Below are positions 26,013-35,010 of a stretch of 64,000 bases of DNA, piece by piece. The position numbers and the translations under genes were made by a program. Below the pieces are notes generated by a model. It did no database searches. It saw only the letters and a list, made by a program, of their open reading frames with translations, and was not told where the DNA came from. The DNA lies in the NCBI RefSeq assembly GCF_052162025.1, contig NZ_CP197401.1, positions 1,240,001 to 1,304,000 on the forward strand. The letters are read 5' to 3'. Source of the DNA: Methylobacter sp015476545. GTDB lineage: Bacteria; Pseudomonadota; Gammaproteobacteria; Methylococcales; Methylomonadaceae. Numbering within the stretch: position 1 is the first letter of the stretch; every line of letters begins with the position of its first letter.

Positions 26013-27089
26013 TTATTTATTTTTTTGTCTGAAGAGGTTAGGAATTGTTTTTATGATGTTTCTAGTCAGCTCGGATTCGGATCGAGCTTTTTCTAACTCA
26101 ACAGTTGTCTGCCCTTTTTCAAGCACGAAGTTTCTTTCTGTATGAGAAAGGGCATTGAGTGAAGATTTCAAAGATTCTTGACATCCAGTTATGTAAGAAA
26201 ACTCTACAGATACTAATTTAGATTCAACATTAGTAAGCTCATTTTGAAAGTATTTAATTTCAGAAAGACCATTTTTGTAAAGGCTAAGAAAAAAGTACGC
26301 AAATACTTCAACAAATATTATTAATAGGATGCGTGGCAAAATTGGCAGTATAAGGTTTTTAAGGAACTTTCCATTTGACTCATCACCTTCTGATGCTAAT
26401 TGCTTTAACAACTGCGATGCGTCGACCATTGATACTGTAGACCAGAGCAAATACAAGCCACATGCTGTAATTGTCATGCCAATTAAAAGATTAATATTCG
26501 ATCTCAACCGCAAATCCGAAATTTCCCTCTGCAATCTTTCAATTATGCCTTTTGATGAAGATGAAAATCTTTCAAAACTAAGGCTTTGAGTTATTCTTTC
26601 ATGAAGCTTTGAAGCTTCTTCATCGAATATAGATCTTAGCGTGGCTTCACCAGTATTAATAATTACTTCTTTTATAATTTTTTCTTTTTCGTCATTGCTT
26701 AAATTGCTATTAGAATATTCATTTTCTAGCACTTCCCTTAAGTTAGTTATCTGATTTTCAAGATTAGAAAATCTTTTATTATATTCGTAATATTTATCTT
26801 TTAATATCTTATCTAATACGTTATTAGAGCTATTAATTTTTTCTGAACCGCCAGATTGAAGATAAATAAAAGAAAATAAAATAATCGAAATAGATAAAAA
26901 TAAAAATGGAGCAAAATTAACACTAAATCCAAATAGCTTATCTAAAGTGATCATAAAACTATCAGATAAAAATGATAAAACAGCAATTAATCCACTTATT
27001 GATCCCATTAATACAAATACTTTATTAGTTAAGTATTGATTAAAATTTTGGTGTTGATACAGGTTATAATTTGTTTGGGGCGATTTCAT
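26013..27089 (-). CDS. Membrane/coiled-coil protein of unknown function, foreign base composition
   Basis: 358 residues in strongly A+T-rich DNA that stands out from both flanks. Four likely membrane segments lie at about 24-42, 58-77, 200-218 and 247-270. Between the pairs is a charged helical region (about 96-197), and another follows the last segment (about 275-345), suggesting two hairpin membrane domains with long cytoplasmic coiled coils. No enzyme motif was seen. It is a single gene ending 154 bp before an IS630-type element, and its composition suggests recent acquisition. It could be a phage-defence or surface-linked protein, but nothing shows that. Confidence 0.7.
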   Translation of the reverse strand: MKSPQTNYNLYQHQNFNQYLTNKVFVLMGSISGLIAVLSFLSDSFMITLDKLFGFSVNFAPFLFLSISIILFSFIYLQSGGSEKINSSNNVLDKILKDKYYEYNKRFSNLENQITNLREVLENEYSNSNLSNDEKEKIIKEVIINTGEATLRSIFDEEASKLHERITQSLSFERFSSSSKGIIERLQREISDLRLRSNINLLIGMTITACGLYLLWSTVSMVDASQLLKQLASEGDESNGKFLKNLILPILPRILLIIFVEVFAYFFLSLYKNGLSEIKYFQNELTNVESKLVSVEFSYITGCQESLKSSLNALSHTERNFVLEKGQTTVELEKARSESELTRNIIKTIPNLFRQKNK

Positions 27090-27318
27090 GTCTTGCTCAT
27101 TTTGAAGTACTAATACGTATTTGTAATCAAATAGTTTATTATTGATTTTTCTACTAATTTTAGCGCGGTAGGATGCGGCGAGGCACGAACCGCATCATTC
27201 GAGATGAGCTTTAAATGCGTTATGTATGCTTTTGGCCGCGGGTCTAGAGCATTTATCTGTTACCTAAGATCAAGCCGTATTGCTAAAATGGGGCTTCATT
27301 GAATGAGAATGACCGAAG

Positions 27319-27684
27319 ATGCCCAAACCTTACTCAGAAGACTTGCGCTTGCGTGTCGCGAAGGCTGTTGACAGCGGCAAAACGACACGCGAAGTCAGCG
27401 CGCACTATCAAGTCAGCCCCTCCTTTGTCTCCAGAGTGCATCAACTCTGGAAAAACACCGGCGGCGTTCAGAGCAAGCCGATCGGTGGTTACAGACGGGC
27501 CCTGTTGGAACCCTATGCAGCCGCCATCAAGGAACAGTTGGCGAACAGCCCATCGATGACCTTGAAGGAACTGCAGGATTGGCTGGAAACTGAACAAGCC
27601 CTGAGTGTATCGATTTCGGCCATTGATAAGTTTATCCGGCACAAACTGGGCTATCGCTATAAAAAAAACGGTCGTTGCCAGTGA
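27319..27684 (+). CDS. IS630 transposase, N-terminal helix-turn-helix frame
   Basis: 121 residues with the IS630 DNA-binding half: PKPYSEDLRLRVAKAVDSGK, the HTH TTREVSAHYQVSPSFVSRVH and a second wHTH (MTLKELQDWLETEQALSVSI). It ends shortly after a run of eight A at about 27660-27667, where the protein homology moves to the next frame. The full transposase is presumably made by ribosomal or transcriptional slippage there. Confidence 0.85.
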   Translation: MPKPYSEDLRLRVAKAVDSGKTTREVSAHYQVSPSFVSRVHQLWKNTGGVQSKPIGGYRRALLEPYAAAIKEQLANSPSMTLKELQDWLETEQALSVSISAIDKFIRHKLGYRYKKNGRCQ

Positions 27685-28267
27685 ACAGCAGCGCGAGGAT
27701 GTCGCCAGGGCTCGCGAGCAATGGCAAGCCTGGCAGCAAACCTGCGATCTGTCGAAGTTGGTGTTTCTGGACGAAACAGGGCTATCTACCAACATGATCC
27801 GTCGTTATGGACGGGCCTTGGGTGGTGCTCGCTGCCGGGATGCTGCCCCAGCTGGTCACTGGCAAACGCTGACTTTTATTGCCGGCTTGCGTGCCGACAA
27901 ACTCACGGCACCCTGGTGTGTGGATCAAGCCATGACGGGCGAAGCCTTCAAGGAATACCTGCGTTCGCAGCTGGCGCCAACTTTGAAACCCGGTGATATT
28001 GTTATTTGTGACAACCTGCCTGCGCATAAGGTGGCGGAAGTCCGGGATATTGTTGAAGCACACGGGGCGACGATCAAATACCTGCCGCCTTACAGCCCTG
28101 ATCTGAATCCGATCGAGCAGGTTTTCGCCAAGCTGAAGGCGCTTTTGCGCAAGGCAGCGGCACGAACTTATGACAATCTCTGGCGCACTGTCGGCCAATT
28201 AATGGAGCGGTTTCATCCCGACGAATGCCTGAACTTCTTCAGGCATTCAGGCTATGTTTCTGACTAA
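27605..28267 (+). CDS. IS630 transposase, C-terminal DDE frame
   Basis: This frame carries the DDE domain. The three acidic residues are in LVFLDETGLS, IVICDNLPAHK and YSPDLNPIEQVFAKLK. The first codons (27605 to about 27660) overlap the HTH frame and are probably not translated independently; the real product begins by frameshift at the A8 run (frame +1 relative to the first). No ribosome site precedes it. The catalytic domain ends normally and looks undamaged. Confidence 0.85.
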   Translation: MYRFRPLISLSGTNWAIAIKKTVVASEQQREDVARAREQWQAWQQTCDLSKLVFLDETGLSTNMIRRYGRALGGARCRDAAPAGHWQTLTFIAGLRADKLTAPWCVDQAMTGEAFKEYLRSQLAPTLKPGDIVICDNLPAHKVAEVRDIVEAHGATIKYLPPYSPDLNPIEQVFAKLKALLRKAAARTYDNLWRTVGQLMERFHPDECLNFFRHSGYVSD

Positions 28268-28397
28268 AAAATAAATGCTCTAGGCTGTGAGGAATATTAG
28301 AACACAATGAGCTTAAAGAGAGTACAGCAAGAACTGCTCAATTTAAGCAATTTGATGACAGCTACCAAAAAAGTCGAATCTGAATCGACAGGCAATA

Positions 28398-28431
28398 AAA
28401 AAGGCCTTTGGTTTGCACCTAAAGGCCTTTG
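28398..28431 (-). terminator. Rho-independent terminator of tRNA-Thr
   Basis: Read leftwards, AAAGGCC and GGCCTTT form a stem followed by a run of six T (as TTTTTT on the minus strand), immediately after the tRNA. Both arms are themselves the palindrome AAAGGCCTTT. Classic intrinsic terminator. Confidence 0.85.
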
Positions 28432-28436
28432 GAATA

Positions 28437-28512
28437 TGGAGCTGGCGATGGGAATCGAACCCGCGACCGGCTGATTACAAATCAGCTGCTCTACCGACTG
28501 AGCTACACCAGC
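28437..28512 (-). tRNA. tRNA-Thr (anticodon UGU), CCA encoded
   Basis: On the minus strand the 76 bases start GCTGGTGTAGCTCAGTCGGT and end in CCA. The acceptor pairs GCTGGTG with CGCCAGC (one G-U). The anticodon stem GCTGA/TCAGC closes the seven-base loop TTTGTAA, giving anticodon TGT (Thr, codon ACA). The TPsiC arm GCGGGTTCGATTCCCATCGC region is normal. Promoter upstream at 28524-28551 and terminator at 28398-28431 make a complete single-tRNA unit. Confidence 0.95.
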
Positions 28513-28523
28513 GAATGAGTGTC

Positions 28524-28551
28524 ATTATACAGTGTTTTTTTATTTTGCCAA
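28524..28551 (-). promoter_or_regulatory. Sigma-70 promoter for tRNA-Thr
   Basis: Minus strand: -35 TTGGCA (28546-28551), 16-base spacer, -10 TATAAT (28524-28529), about 11 bases before the tRNA. The -35 box lies inside the last codons of ygiQ (stop at 28540), so the promoter is embedded in the 3' end of that gene. Confidence 0.75.
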
Positions 28552-30726
28552 GTGTTTTTTTAACTTTTGTTTATTTCCTGTTTTATTTTTGTTGCCGGCC
28601 GGGCGGGTCCCGCTGCGTTTGTTGTCCAGACCAGTGTGTTTGGTTTTAAATGGCAGGGTCTTCTTGTCGGCAGGCTCGACGGTGCCTTTGGGCTGGAATG
28701 AAGGCACCAGATGATGCTTGCCGTTGCCGATCAGATCGCTGCGGCCCATGTCTCTCAAGGCTTCGCGCAGCAGCGGCCAGTTTTTCGGGTCGTGATAGCG
28801 CAGAAAGGCTTTGTGCAGGCGGCGCTGTTTGACGCTTTTGGGGATCGGGATGTCGGCGATCGTACGGCTGACTTTATGCAAGGTATCCTTGCCCGAGTGG
28901 TACATGGCCGTGGCGATGGACATCGGCGAGGGCAGGAAGGCCTGCACCTGATCGGCCCTGAAGCCGTTGCGCTTCAGCCATAAGGCCAGGTTCAGCATGT
29001 CCTGATCGGTCGTGCCGGGATGCGCGGCGATGAAGTAGGGGATCAGGTATTGCTCCTTGCCGGCTTCCTTGGAAAATTTGTCGAACATGGCTTTGAAGCG
29101 GTCATACGTACCCATGCCCGGTTTCATCATTTTCGACAGTGGGCCTTTTTCGGTATGTTCCGGGGCGATTTTCAGATAGCCGCCGACATGGTGTTTGACC
29201 AGTTCCCTGACGTATTCGGGCGATTCCACGGCCAGATCGTAGCGCAGGCCCGAGGCGATGAAGATTTTCTTGATGCCGGGCAGGGCGCGCGCACGCCGGT
29301 ACAGCTTGATCAGCGGCGCATGGTCCGTGTTCAGATTGGGGCAGATGCCCGGATAGACACACGACGGTTTGCGGCAGGCGGCCTCGATCTTCTTATCCTT
29401 ACAGGCCAGCCGGTACATATTGGCGGTTGGCCCGCCCAGATCGGAGATATGGCCGGTAAAGTTGGGCGAAATGTCGCGTATCGCTTCGATTTCGCGAATG
29501 ATCGAGTCTTCCGAGCGGCTTTGAATGATGCGGCCTTCATGCTCGGTGATGGAGCAGAAGGAGCAGCCGCCGAAACAGCCGCGCATGATGTTGACCGAAT
29601 GCTGGATCATCTCGAAAGCGGGCACGTTGGCATTGCCGTAGGTCTTATGTGGCAGGCGCGAATAGGGCAGGTCGAAGACACCGTCCATTTCCTTCGTGGT
29701 CAGCGGGATCGGCGGCGGATTGACCCAGAGCAGCCGCGAGCCGTGTTTCTGCACCAGCGGCCGGGCATTGCCGGGATTGGTCTCGCCATGCATGACGCGC
29801 GAGGCATGGGCATACAGGATCGGGTCGTCCTTGAGGTCTTCATAATCGGGCAGGCGGATCACGGTCTGCGCGCGCCGGCTTCTGATCAGGTGCTTGTCGA
29901 ACTGGATGACTTTTTCATCGCTCGGCTCGGCCGGGTTTTTGATGTCGCAGGCAGGCTGTTCCTGGTACGGATTCTGCGGCGGCGCCACAGGGCCTGGTAT
30001 GTCAAGATGCGTGGAATCCTTGACGATCCAGCCTTCGGGAATCTGTTTGACGAAATGCGCAGTGCCGCGGATGCCTTTCAGGTCGGAAATGGCTTCACCG
30101 TTCGCCAGCCGGTGCGCGATCTCGACGATTTGCCGTTCGGCGTTGCCGTACACGAGCAGGTCGGCTTTGGAATCGAGCAGGACCGATTTACGGACCTTGT
30201 CGGACCAGTAGTCATAATGCGCGATGCGCCGCAGGCTGGCCTCGATGCCGCCGATGATGATCGGGACATCCTTGTAGGCTTCGCGGCAGCGGTGTGAGTA
30301 GACGTTGACGGCGCGATCGGGGCGCTTGCCGGCAGCGCCGTCCGGCGTATAGGCGTCGTTCGAGCGGATTTTCTTGTCCGACGTGTAGCGGTTGACCATC
30401 GAGTCCATGTTGCCGCCGGTTACGCCGAAGAACAGGTTAGGGCGGCCGAGCTTCTGGAAATCGCGGGCGCTGGTCCAGTCCGGCTGCGAGATGATGCCGA
30501 CCCGAAACCCCTGCGCTTCCAGCACCCGGCCGATCAGCGCCATGCCGAAGCTGGGATGGTCGATGTAGGCATCGCCGGTCACGAGGATGACATCGCACGA
30601 GTCCCAGCCCAGATCATCCATTTCTTCCCGGCTCATCGGCAACACCGGCGCGACGCCGAAGCGCTGCGCCCAGTATTTGCGGTAACTGAAAATGTTGGGT
30701 ACGGAAGGCAAAGCGGAAGGCGTCAT
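28540..30726 (-). CDS. ygiQ: YgiQ-family radical SAM protein
   Basis: 728 residues, the usual length. It has the N-terminal YgiQ domain (IFSYRKYWAQRFGVAPVLPM), a radical-SAM cluster motif in RGCFGGCSFCSIT (CxxxCxxC near residues 383-391), and the C-terminal QVQAFLPSPMSIATAMYHSGKDTL segment typical of the family, followed by a basic Lys-rich tail. Radical SAM chemistry is certain; the reaction is not known. ATG 30726 overlaps the stop of the upstream spermidine-synthase-like gene (ATGA), so they are translationally coupled. Confidence 0.93.
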   Translation of the reverse strand: MTPSALPSVPNIFSYRKYWAQRFGVAPVLPMSREEMDDLGWDSCDVILVTGDAYIDHPSFGMALIGRVLEAQGFRVGIISQPDWTSARDFQKLGRPNLFFGVTGGNMDSMVNRYTSDKKIRSNDAYTPDGAAGKRPDRAVNVYSHRCREAYKDVPIIIGGIEASLRRIAHYDYWSDKVRKSVLLDSKADLLVYGNAERQIVEIAHRLANGEAISDLKGIRGTAHFVKQIPEGWIVKDSTHLDIPGPVAPPQNPYQEQPACDIKNPAEPSDEKVIQFDKHLIRSRRAQTVIRLPDYEDLKDDPILYAHASRVMHGETNPGNARPLVQKHGSRLLWVNPPPIPLTTKEMDGVFDLPYSRLPHKTYGNANVPAFEMIQHSVNIMRGCFGGCSFCSITEHEGRIIQSRSEDSIIREIEAIRDISPNFTGHISDLGGPTANMYRLACKDKKIEAACRKPSCVYPGICPNLNTDHAPLIKLYRRARALPGIKKIFIASGLRYDLAVESPEYVRELVKHHVGGYLKIAPEHTEKGPLSKMMKPGMGTYDRFKAMFDKFSKEAGKEQYLIPYFIAAHPGTTDQDMLNLALWLKRNGFRADQVQAFLPSPMSIATAMYHSGKDTLHKVSRTIADIPIPKSVKQRRLHKAFLRYHDPKNWPLLREALRDMGRSDLIGNGKHHLVPSFQPKGTVEPADKKTLPFKTKHTGLDNKRSGTRPAGNKNKTGNKQKLKKHLAK

Positions 30727-31529
30727 GGTTTTATCAGATTGGTAAGCGTGTGAGGATTGTGCGTGTTCAGGTCTCTCAGGAAGACTGGAAATTCGATTTG
30801 ATACTGCTCTTCAAGGGCCAAAGCTCTTGCTCTTAAATCTCTCATGGAATAAAAGGCGGAATGATCATTAAAGGCGAGGGCGATAATATTGCCTTTGCAG
30901 CGTACCGGCAGAAATAAAAGTTTCCACTGGAAAATACGGCCCAGCCATTGGGAAATTTGCCTAAACTGGGAATTTTCGGTGCCCCAAAGATTAATGACCA
31001 GCATGCCGTCTTTTTTCAGCAGCCGCTTGCAGGCCTCGAAAAAAGCTTCATTACAGATGGATTCGGCCATGCCTTCATGATCGAAAGCATCGACAAAAAG
31101 CAGGCTGTAATGTTCCCGTTCGGTCTCGGTCCGCTTGCAAACGTAGCGTCCGCCGTCATCGATAATAATTTTCAGGCGCGGGTCCAGAGGCAGGCCAAAA
31201 TGGCTGCGCGCGATTCTGACCACGCTTTTCCTGTATTCCACCGCTTTCAATTTGCATTCGGGAAAATAGTGCAATAAATGCTTGGTGAGTGAACCCCCGC
31301 CTAAACCGATAATCAGAGCATCGTCGGCCAACGTTTGCTTGAATAAAAGCCAGCCGGTCATGGCGCGCACGTAAGTCAATTGCAGTATGTGCGGGGCGGC
31401 CAGACGCATGCTGCTTTGTCTGGGATGGGAGCCGAAATGCAGGGATCTGATGCCGTTGAGTTCGACCACCTCTATAATGCCGTCATCGTCGTGGCTTTGG
31501 TGGATCAGTCGGCCATCATATTTGTACAT
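30723..31529 (-). CDS. Spermidine-synthase-like aminopropyltransferase fold
   Basis: 268 residues with a class I methyltransferase/aminopropyltransferase core: ALIIGLGGGSLTKHLLHYFP, KAVEYRKSVVRIARSHFGL, RLKIIIDDGGRYV and LLFVDAFDHEGM. It lacks some substrate-binding blocks of true spermidine synthase, so it may be a diverged paralog; similar genes are annotated spermidine synthase-like. It overlaps ygiQ by four bases. The start ATG at 31529 has no strong ribosome site. Confidence 0.85.
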   Translation of the reverse strand: MYKYDGRLIHQSHDDDGIIEVVELNGIRSLHFGSHPRQSSMRLAAPHILQLTYVRAMTGWLLFKQTLADDALIIGLGGGSLTKHLLHYFPECKLKAVEYRKSVVRIARSHFGLPLDPRLKIIIDDGGRYVCKRTETEREHYSLLFVDAFDHEGMAESICNEAFFEACKRLLKKDGMLVINLWGTENSQFRQISQWLGRIFQWKLLFLPVRCKGNIIALAFNDHSAFYSMRDLRARALALEEQYQIEFPVFLRDLNTHNPHTLTNLIKP

Positions 31530-31734
31530 AAAGATTGCTGGTGTTTAATGGTAACCGAATATTATACAGAGGAATGACGGCCGGCCGGTATTTTTGGATA
31601 AATAGCCATTCCGTCATACTATGTTATTTATCATGGACAGCATTGAAAAAATGACATCTGCCCCGATTTAGATGTTGATTACTTATTTTTTAACCAGTTC
31701 GCGTAAAATTAAACGTTTAATATTGAGGACTATC

Positions 31735-32115
31735 ATGAAAAAGCTTTTTTTCCTGACTATCTTGCTCTCAGCAGTAACCGCTTTCGCTGACGATGCGAAA
31801 AACGAATGGCACAACACCGTACTGACTGAAGCCACAATGAAAAAAATTCAGGAAGCCAAATACGACTATAAAAAATGCGTCGTGGACGAAATGAGAAAAC
31901 CGGCTTATCAACAAATGGAAAGCCGCAGGGCCACGGAAGACCTTATCAAACAGTGTGAGCCGGCTTTAGCGAAAATGCGTGAAGTATACACGGAAGAAAA
32001 CGTGCCCGGCGTAATCGCCGACCGCCATCTGAAACAGATGCGCATCCAAACCACTCGTACCGTGCTTCAGGAACTGATGTTTGCCGAAGCAGCCCGTAAA
32101 GCGGGTCAACAATAA
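31735..32115 (+). CDS. Small secreted protein of unknown function
   Basis: 126 residues with an N-terminal signal peptide (MKKLFFLTILLSAVTAFA, cleavage before DD). The mature part is helical and charged, with two cysteines (YDYKKCVVDEMRKP and IKQCEPALAKM) and a closing EAARKAGQQ. No family recognised. TTGAGGAC at 31723-31730 is a good ribosome site for ATG 31735, chosen over an in-frame start at 31672. It lies 23 bp before DUF2760 and probably shares its promoter with the chaperone genes. Confidence 0.75.
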   Translation: MKKLFFLTILLSAVTAFADDAKNEWHNTVLTEATMKKIQEAKYDYKKCVVDEMRKPAYQQMESRRATEDLIKQCEPALAKMREVYTEENVPGVIADRHLKQMRIQTTRTVLQELMFAEAARKAGQQ

Positions 32116-32138
32116 TAATCGAAAGAGCTCCTAATTGA

Positions 32139-32798
32139 ATGAATACTAACTACGCAATTGATTTGACGCTGGTGCCGACCACGTTCGACTTGTGGCATGT
32201 ATACTTGGCCGGCGCCGTGGTGCTGTTGTCACTGATCCTGATCATTTTGCTGCTGGCCATGGTGATCAGTCTGGCCCGCGGCCGCAAAAAAGCGGTAGCG
32301 CCGGTTGTCGTGCCAGCCGCACCTGCACCTGCGCCTGAACCCAGAGTCATCGAGAAAATCGTCGAAGTCGAAAAAATCGTTCATGCCCCGGCGCCGGAAC
32401 CGGTGATATTGAAAGAAGCAACGCCCGATGCCGCCCTGCAATTACTGGGACTGCTGCAAAAAGAGGCGCGTTTTATCGATTTCATCAAGGAAGATATTTC
32501 CGCCTATGGCGATGCCGATGTGGGCATTGCCGCGCGCGTCGTACACGAAGGCTGTAACCGGGCTATCAACGAGCACTTCAGCCTGGCGTCCGTACGCAGT
32601 GAGCAGGAAGGTTCGAAGCTGACCCTGCTGCAAGGCTTCGATGCCGCCAGTGTGCGCTTGACCGGCAATATTGTCGGTACGGCGCCGTTTACCGGCACTC
32701 TGGTCCATAAAGGCTGGAAGGTGACGGACGTTCGCCTGCCGAAACTGACTCAGGGCCATAATGCCCATATCGTTGCACCTGCGGAGGTCGAGCTATGA
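32139..32798 (+). CDS. DUF2760 protein, membrane-anchored
   Basis: 219 residues: one N-terminal membrane helix (VYLAGAVVLLSLILIILLLAMVISLARG), a Pro/Ala/Glu-rich linker with a valine-glutamate stretch, and the DUF2760 domain (about 98-219) marked by ALQLLGLLQKEARFIDFIKED, ARVVHEGCNRAINEHF and the tail GTLVHKGWKVTDVRLPKL. The domain is cytoplasmic if the helix is N-out. It overlaps the next Hsp70 gene by four bases (ATGA), so it is a partner of that chaperone; its role is unknown. Confidence 0.88.
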   Translation: MNTNYAIDLTLVPTTFDLWHVYLAGAVVLLSLILIILLLAMVISLARGRKKAVAPVVVPAAPAPAPEPRVIEKIVEVEKIVHAPAPEPVILKEATPDAALQLLGLLQKEARFIDFIKEDISAYGDADVGIAARVVHEGCNRAINEHFSLASVRSEQEGSKLTLLQGFDAASVRLTGNIVGTAPFTGTLVHKGWKVTDVRLPKLTQGHNAHIVAPAEVEL

Positions 32799-34888
32799 AA
32801 GGGCTGTTTAGTCATATAAAGCCGGATGCGTTGAAAAAAAAGGATGAGAAACCCGACACTTCTGCGCCTGCGCCAGAGCAGGAAAATGCCGCTCCTGCCG
32901 CAGCGGATTCAGCGCCTGCAGCGAGCGCAATGCCGGAACCTGAAAAGGTTGAAGCTGTAGATCAGCAGGCTAGCGATACTTCGCCAGTGGATGAGAGCCT
33001 GCAAGCAAGGGATGAGCCGCAAGAAAGTGATGAAGTTGCTGAAATGACCGCTCACGACGGGCCAAGGTTTTCCGTCGGCATCGACTTGGGCACGACGCAT
33101 TGCGTCCTGTCCTATGCCGATCTCACCAGAATAGAGGATGAATTTCACCAGCAGGTCATGGCCATCCCGCAATTAACTTCGCCCGGTGAGGTTGAGGAAA
33201 AAGAGCAGTTGCCGTCGTTTCTGTATCAGGCGCACGAAGCCGAACTGGCGGAAGGTTCGACTTCGCTGCCATGGGCGCCCAAGCCGGATTACCTGGTCGG
33301 TGAAATCGCCCGTAACCTGGGCAGCAAGACTCCGATCCGCCTGGTCTCCAGCGCCAAGAGCTGGCTATGCCATGCCGGCGTCGACTGCAAATCGCCCATC
33401 CTGCCGGCCGAGGCGCCCGATGAAATCGAGCGTGTCTCGCCTTTCGAGGCCACTACGGCTTATCTGCAACACATGCGCGATGCCTGGGAAAGTCTGCATC
33501 CCCATGCGCCGCTGGATGAGCAGGATCTGGTCATTACCGTGCCTGCCTCGTTTGATCCGGCGGCGCGCGAGCTGACCGTTGAAGCGGCCCGGTCTGTGGG
33601 CCTGAATCAGGCGATTCTGCTGGAAGAGCCGCAAGCGGCTTTGTACAGCTGGATCGAGAAAAGCCACGGCGACTGGCGTAATTACGCCACTTGCGGCGAT
33701 ATCATCCTGGTCATCGATATCGGCGGCGGTACGACCGACTTGTCATTGATCGCTGTCACCGAACAGGACGGCAATCTGGAACTGACCCGCGTTGCGGTCG
33801 GCGACCATATCCTGCTCGGCGGCGACAACATGGACCTGGCGCTGGCTTACACGGTCAAAGCCAAGCTGGAAAAGGACGGCAAGCGCCTTGAGCCCTGGCA
33901 GATACAGGCGTTGACGCATAGTTGCCGCGATGCGAAGGAAAAAATCTTCAACAACGCCGAGATCGATACGATTCCGCTCGTCGTCGCCAGCCGCGGCTCG
34001 TCGCTGATCGGCGGCACGCTGCGCACCGAGCTGACGCGCGATGAAGTCAACCGCGTATTGGTCGAAGGCTTCATGCCCAAGGTTACAGCCAGCGACCGGC
34101 CCATTATCCGCACGCGTACCGGCTTAAGAACTGCGGGCCTGCCTTATGCGCAGGATGCGGGCATTACGCGGCATCTGGCGGCGTTTCTTGCCAAACAGCA
34201 AGGCGCGGCAGTGGATCTGAAAGACGTCAATTTGCCCGAGCATGCTTCATTCCTGCATCCGACGGCTGTGCTGTTCAATGGCGGCGTGTTGAAGGCTCAG
34301 GTGCTTGCTGACCGGTTGGTGGAAGTCCTGAATTCCTGGCTGAAGGCCGAGCAGGCGCCGGAAGCCAGACTGTTGCCGGGCGTTGATCTGGATCTGGCCG
34401 TTGCGCGCGGCGCCGCTTATTACGGTTATGTGCGCAAAGGCAAAGGCGTGCGCATCAAAGGCGGTACGGCCGCTTCTTATTATGTTGGCGTCGAAAGCGC
34501 CATGCCGGCCGTTCCGGGCATGGCGCCGGAAATCGAGGCCCTGTGCATCGCGCCGTTCGGCATGGAAGAAGGCACGCAAGAGGAACTGCCTCATGATGAA
34601 TTCGGTCTTGTTATCGGTGAGCCGGTGCGTTTTCGCTTCTTCGCGTCCAATACGCGCCGCGATGATCAGGTAGGCACGCGCCTGGATTATTGGGCGCCTG
34701 ACGAGCTTGAAGAGCTGGATGAAATCGAGGTTACGCTGCCGGAAGAAGGCCGCCGGCCCGGTGAAATCGTGCCGGTGCATCTGTGTGCGGCCGTGACCGA
34801 AGTCGGTACGCTGGAATTGCAGGCCGTATCGCAAAAAGACAATGGCCGCTGGAAGATCGAGTTTGATGTCAGGGCCGGGGAAGAATAG
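32795..34888 (+). CDS. Hsp70-family protein with disordered N-terminal extension
   Basis: 697 residues. The first 90 are low-complexity, rich in Ala, Pro, Glu and Asp. Then an Hsp70 ATPase domain: SVGIDLGTTHC (phosphate 1, about 93-103), ITVPASFDPAARELTVEAAR, VIDIGGGTTDLS (phosphate 2, about 306-317) and FNGGVLKA. The C-terminal part lacks the usual DnaK substrate lid and looks shorter. It is diverged from DnaK and probably specialised. It follows DUF2760 by overlap and precedes a second Hsp70 by 122 bp with a hairpin between. Confidence 0.93.
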   Translation: MKGLFSHIKPDALKKKDEKPDTSAPAPEQENAAPAAADSAPAASAMPEPEKVEAVDQQASDTSPVDESLQARDEPQESDEVAEMTAHDGPRFSVGIDLGTTHCVLSYADLTRIEDEFHQQVMAIPQLTSPGEVEEKEQLPSFLYQAHEAELAEGSTSLPWAPKPDYLVGEIARNLGSKTPIRLVSSAKSWLCHAGVDCKSPILPAEAPDEIERVSPFEATTAYLQHMRDAWESLHPHAPLDEQDLVITVPASFDPAARELTVEAARSVGLNQAILLEEPQAALYSWIEKSHGDWRNYATCGDIILVIDIGGGTTDLSLIAVTEQDGNLELTRVAVGDHILLGGDNMDLALAYTVKAKLEKDGKRLEPWQIQALTHSCRDAKEKIFNNAEIDTIPLVVASRGSSLIGGTLRTELTRDEVNRVLVEGFMPKVTASDRPIIRTRTGLRTAGLPYAQDAGITRHLAAFLAKQQGAAVDLKDVNLPEHASFLHPTAVLFNGGVLKAQVLADRLVEVLNSWLKAEQAPEARLLPGVDLDLAVARGAAYYGYVRKGKGVRIKGGTAASYYVGVESAMPAVPGMAPEIEALCIAPFGMEEGTQEELPHDEFGLVIGEPVRFRFFASNTRRDDQVGTRLDYWAPDELEELDEIEVTLPEEGRRPGEIVPVHLCAAVTEVGTLELQAVSQKDNGRWKIEFDVRAGEE

Positions 34889-34904
34889 CAGGTTCCCCGG
34901 ACAG

Positions 34905-34928
34905 CAGGGCGGCCGGTTGGCCGCCCTG
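34905..34928. terminator. Hairpin between the two Hsp70 genes
   Basis: CAGGGCGGCC (34905-34914) and GGCCGCCCTG (34919-34928) pair perfectly around GGTT. No T run follows, so it may be a partial terminator, a processing site or a stabilising hairpin within the operon. Confidence 0.5.
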
Positions 34929-35010
34929 ATGATATCGGCCGAATCCGGCAAATATCATCCCAATGGCTCATGGAAGAGGCTAATTTAAATAGCCTGGATC
35001 AATTGGACTC

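Larger units (their letters stand above)
27247..28280. mobile_element. IS630-family insertion sequence, apparently complete
   Basis: Terminal inverted repeats GAGCATTTAT (27247-27256) and ATAAATGCTC (28271-28280) bound 1034 bp and are flanked on both sides by TA, the usual IS630 target; the outward repeat reads as a perfect 13-base CTAGAGCATTTAT pair when flanks are counted. Inside is one transposase in two overlapping frames. Both ends and both catalytic halves are present, so the element may be active. Confidence 0.85.

Noticed and set aside
29020..30297. Plus-strand open frame (425 codons) opposite ygiQ
   Set aside because: Shadow of a well-identified gene; composition biased toward Gly, Asp, Arg and Gln.
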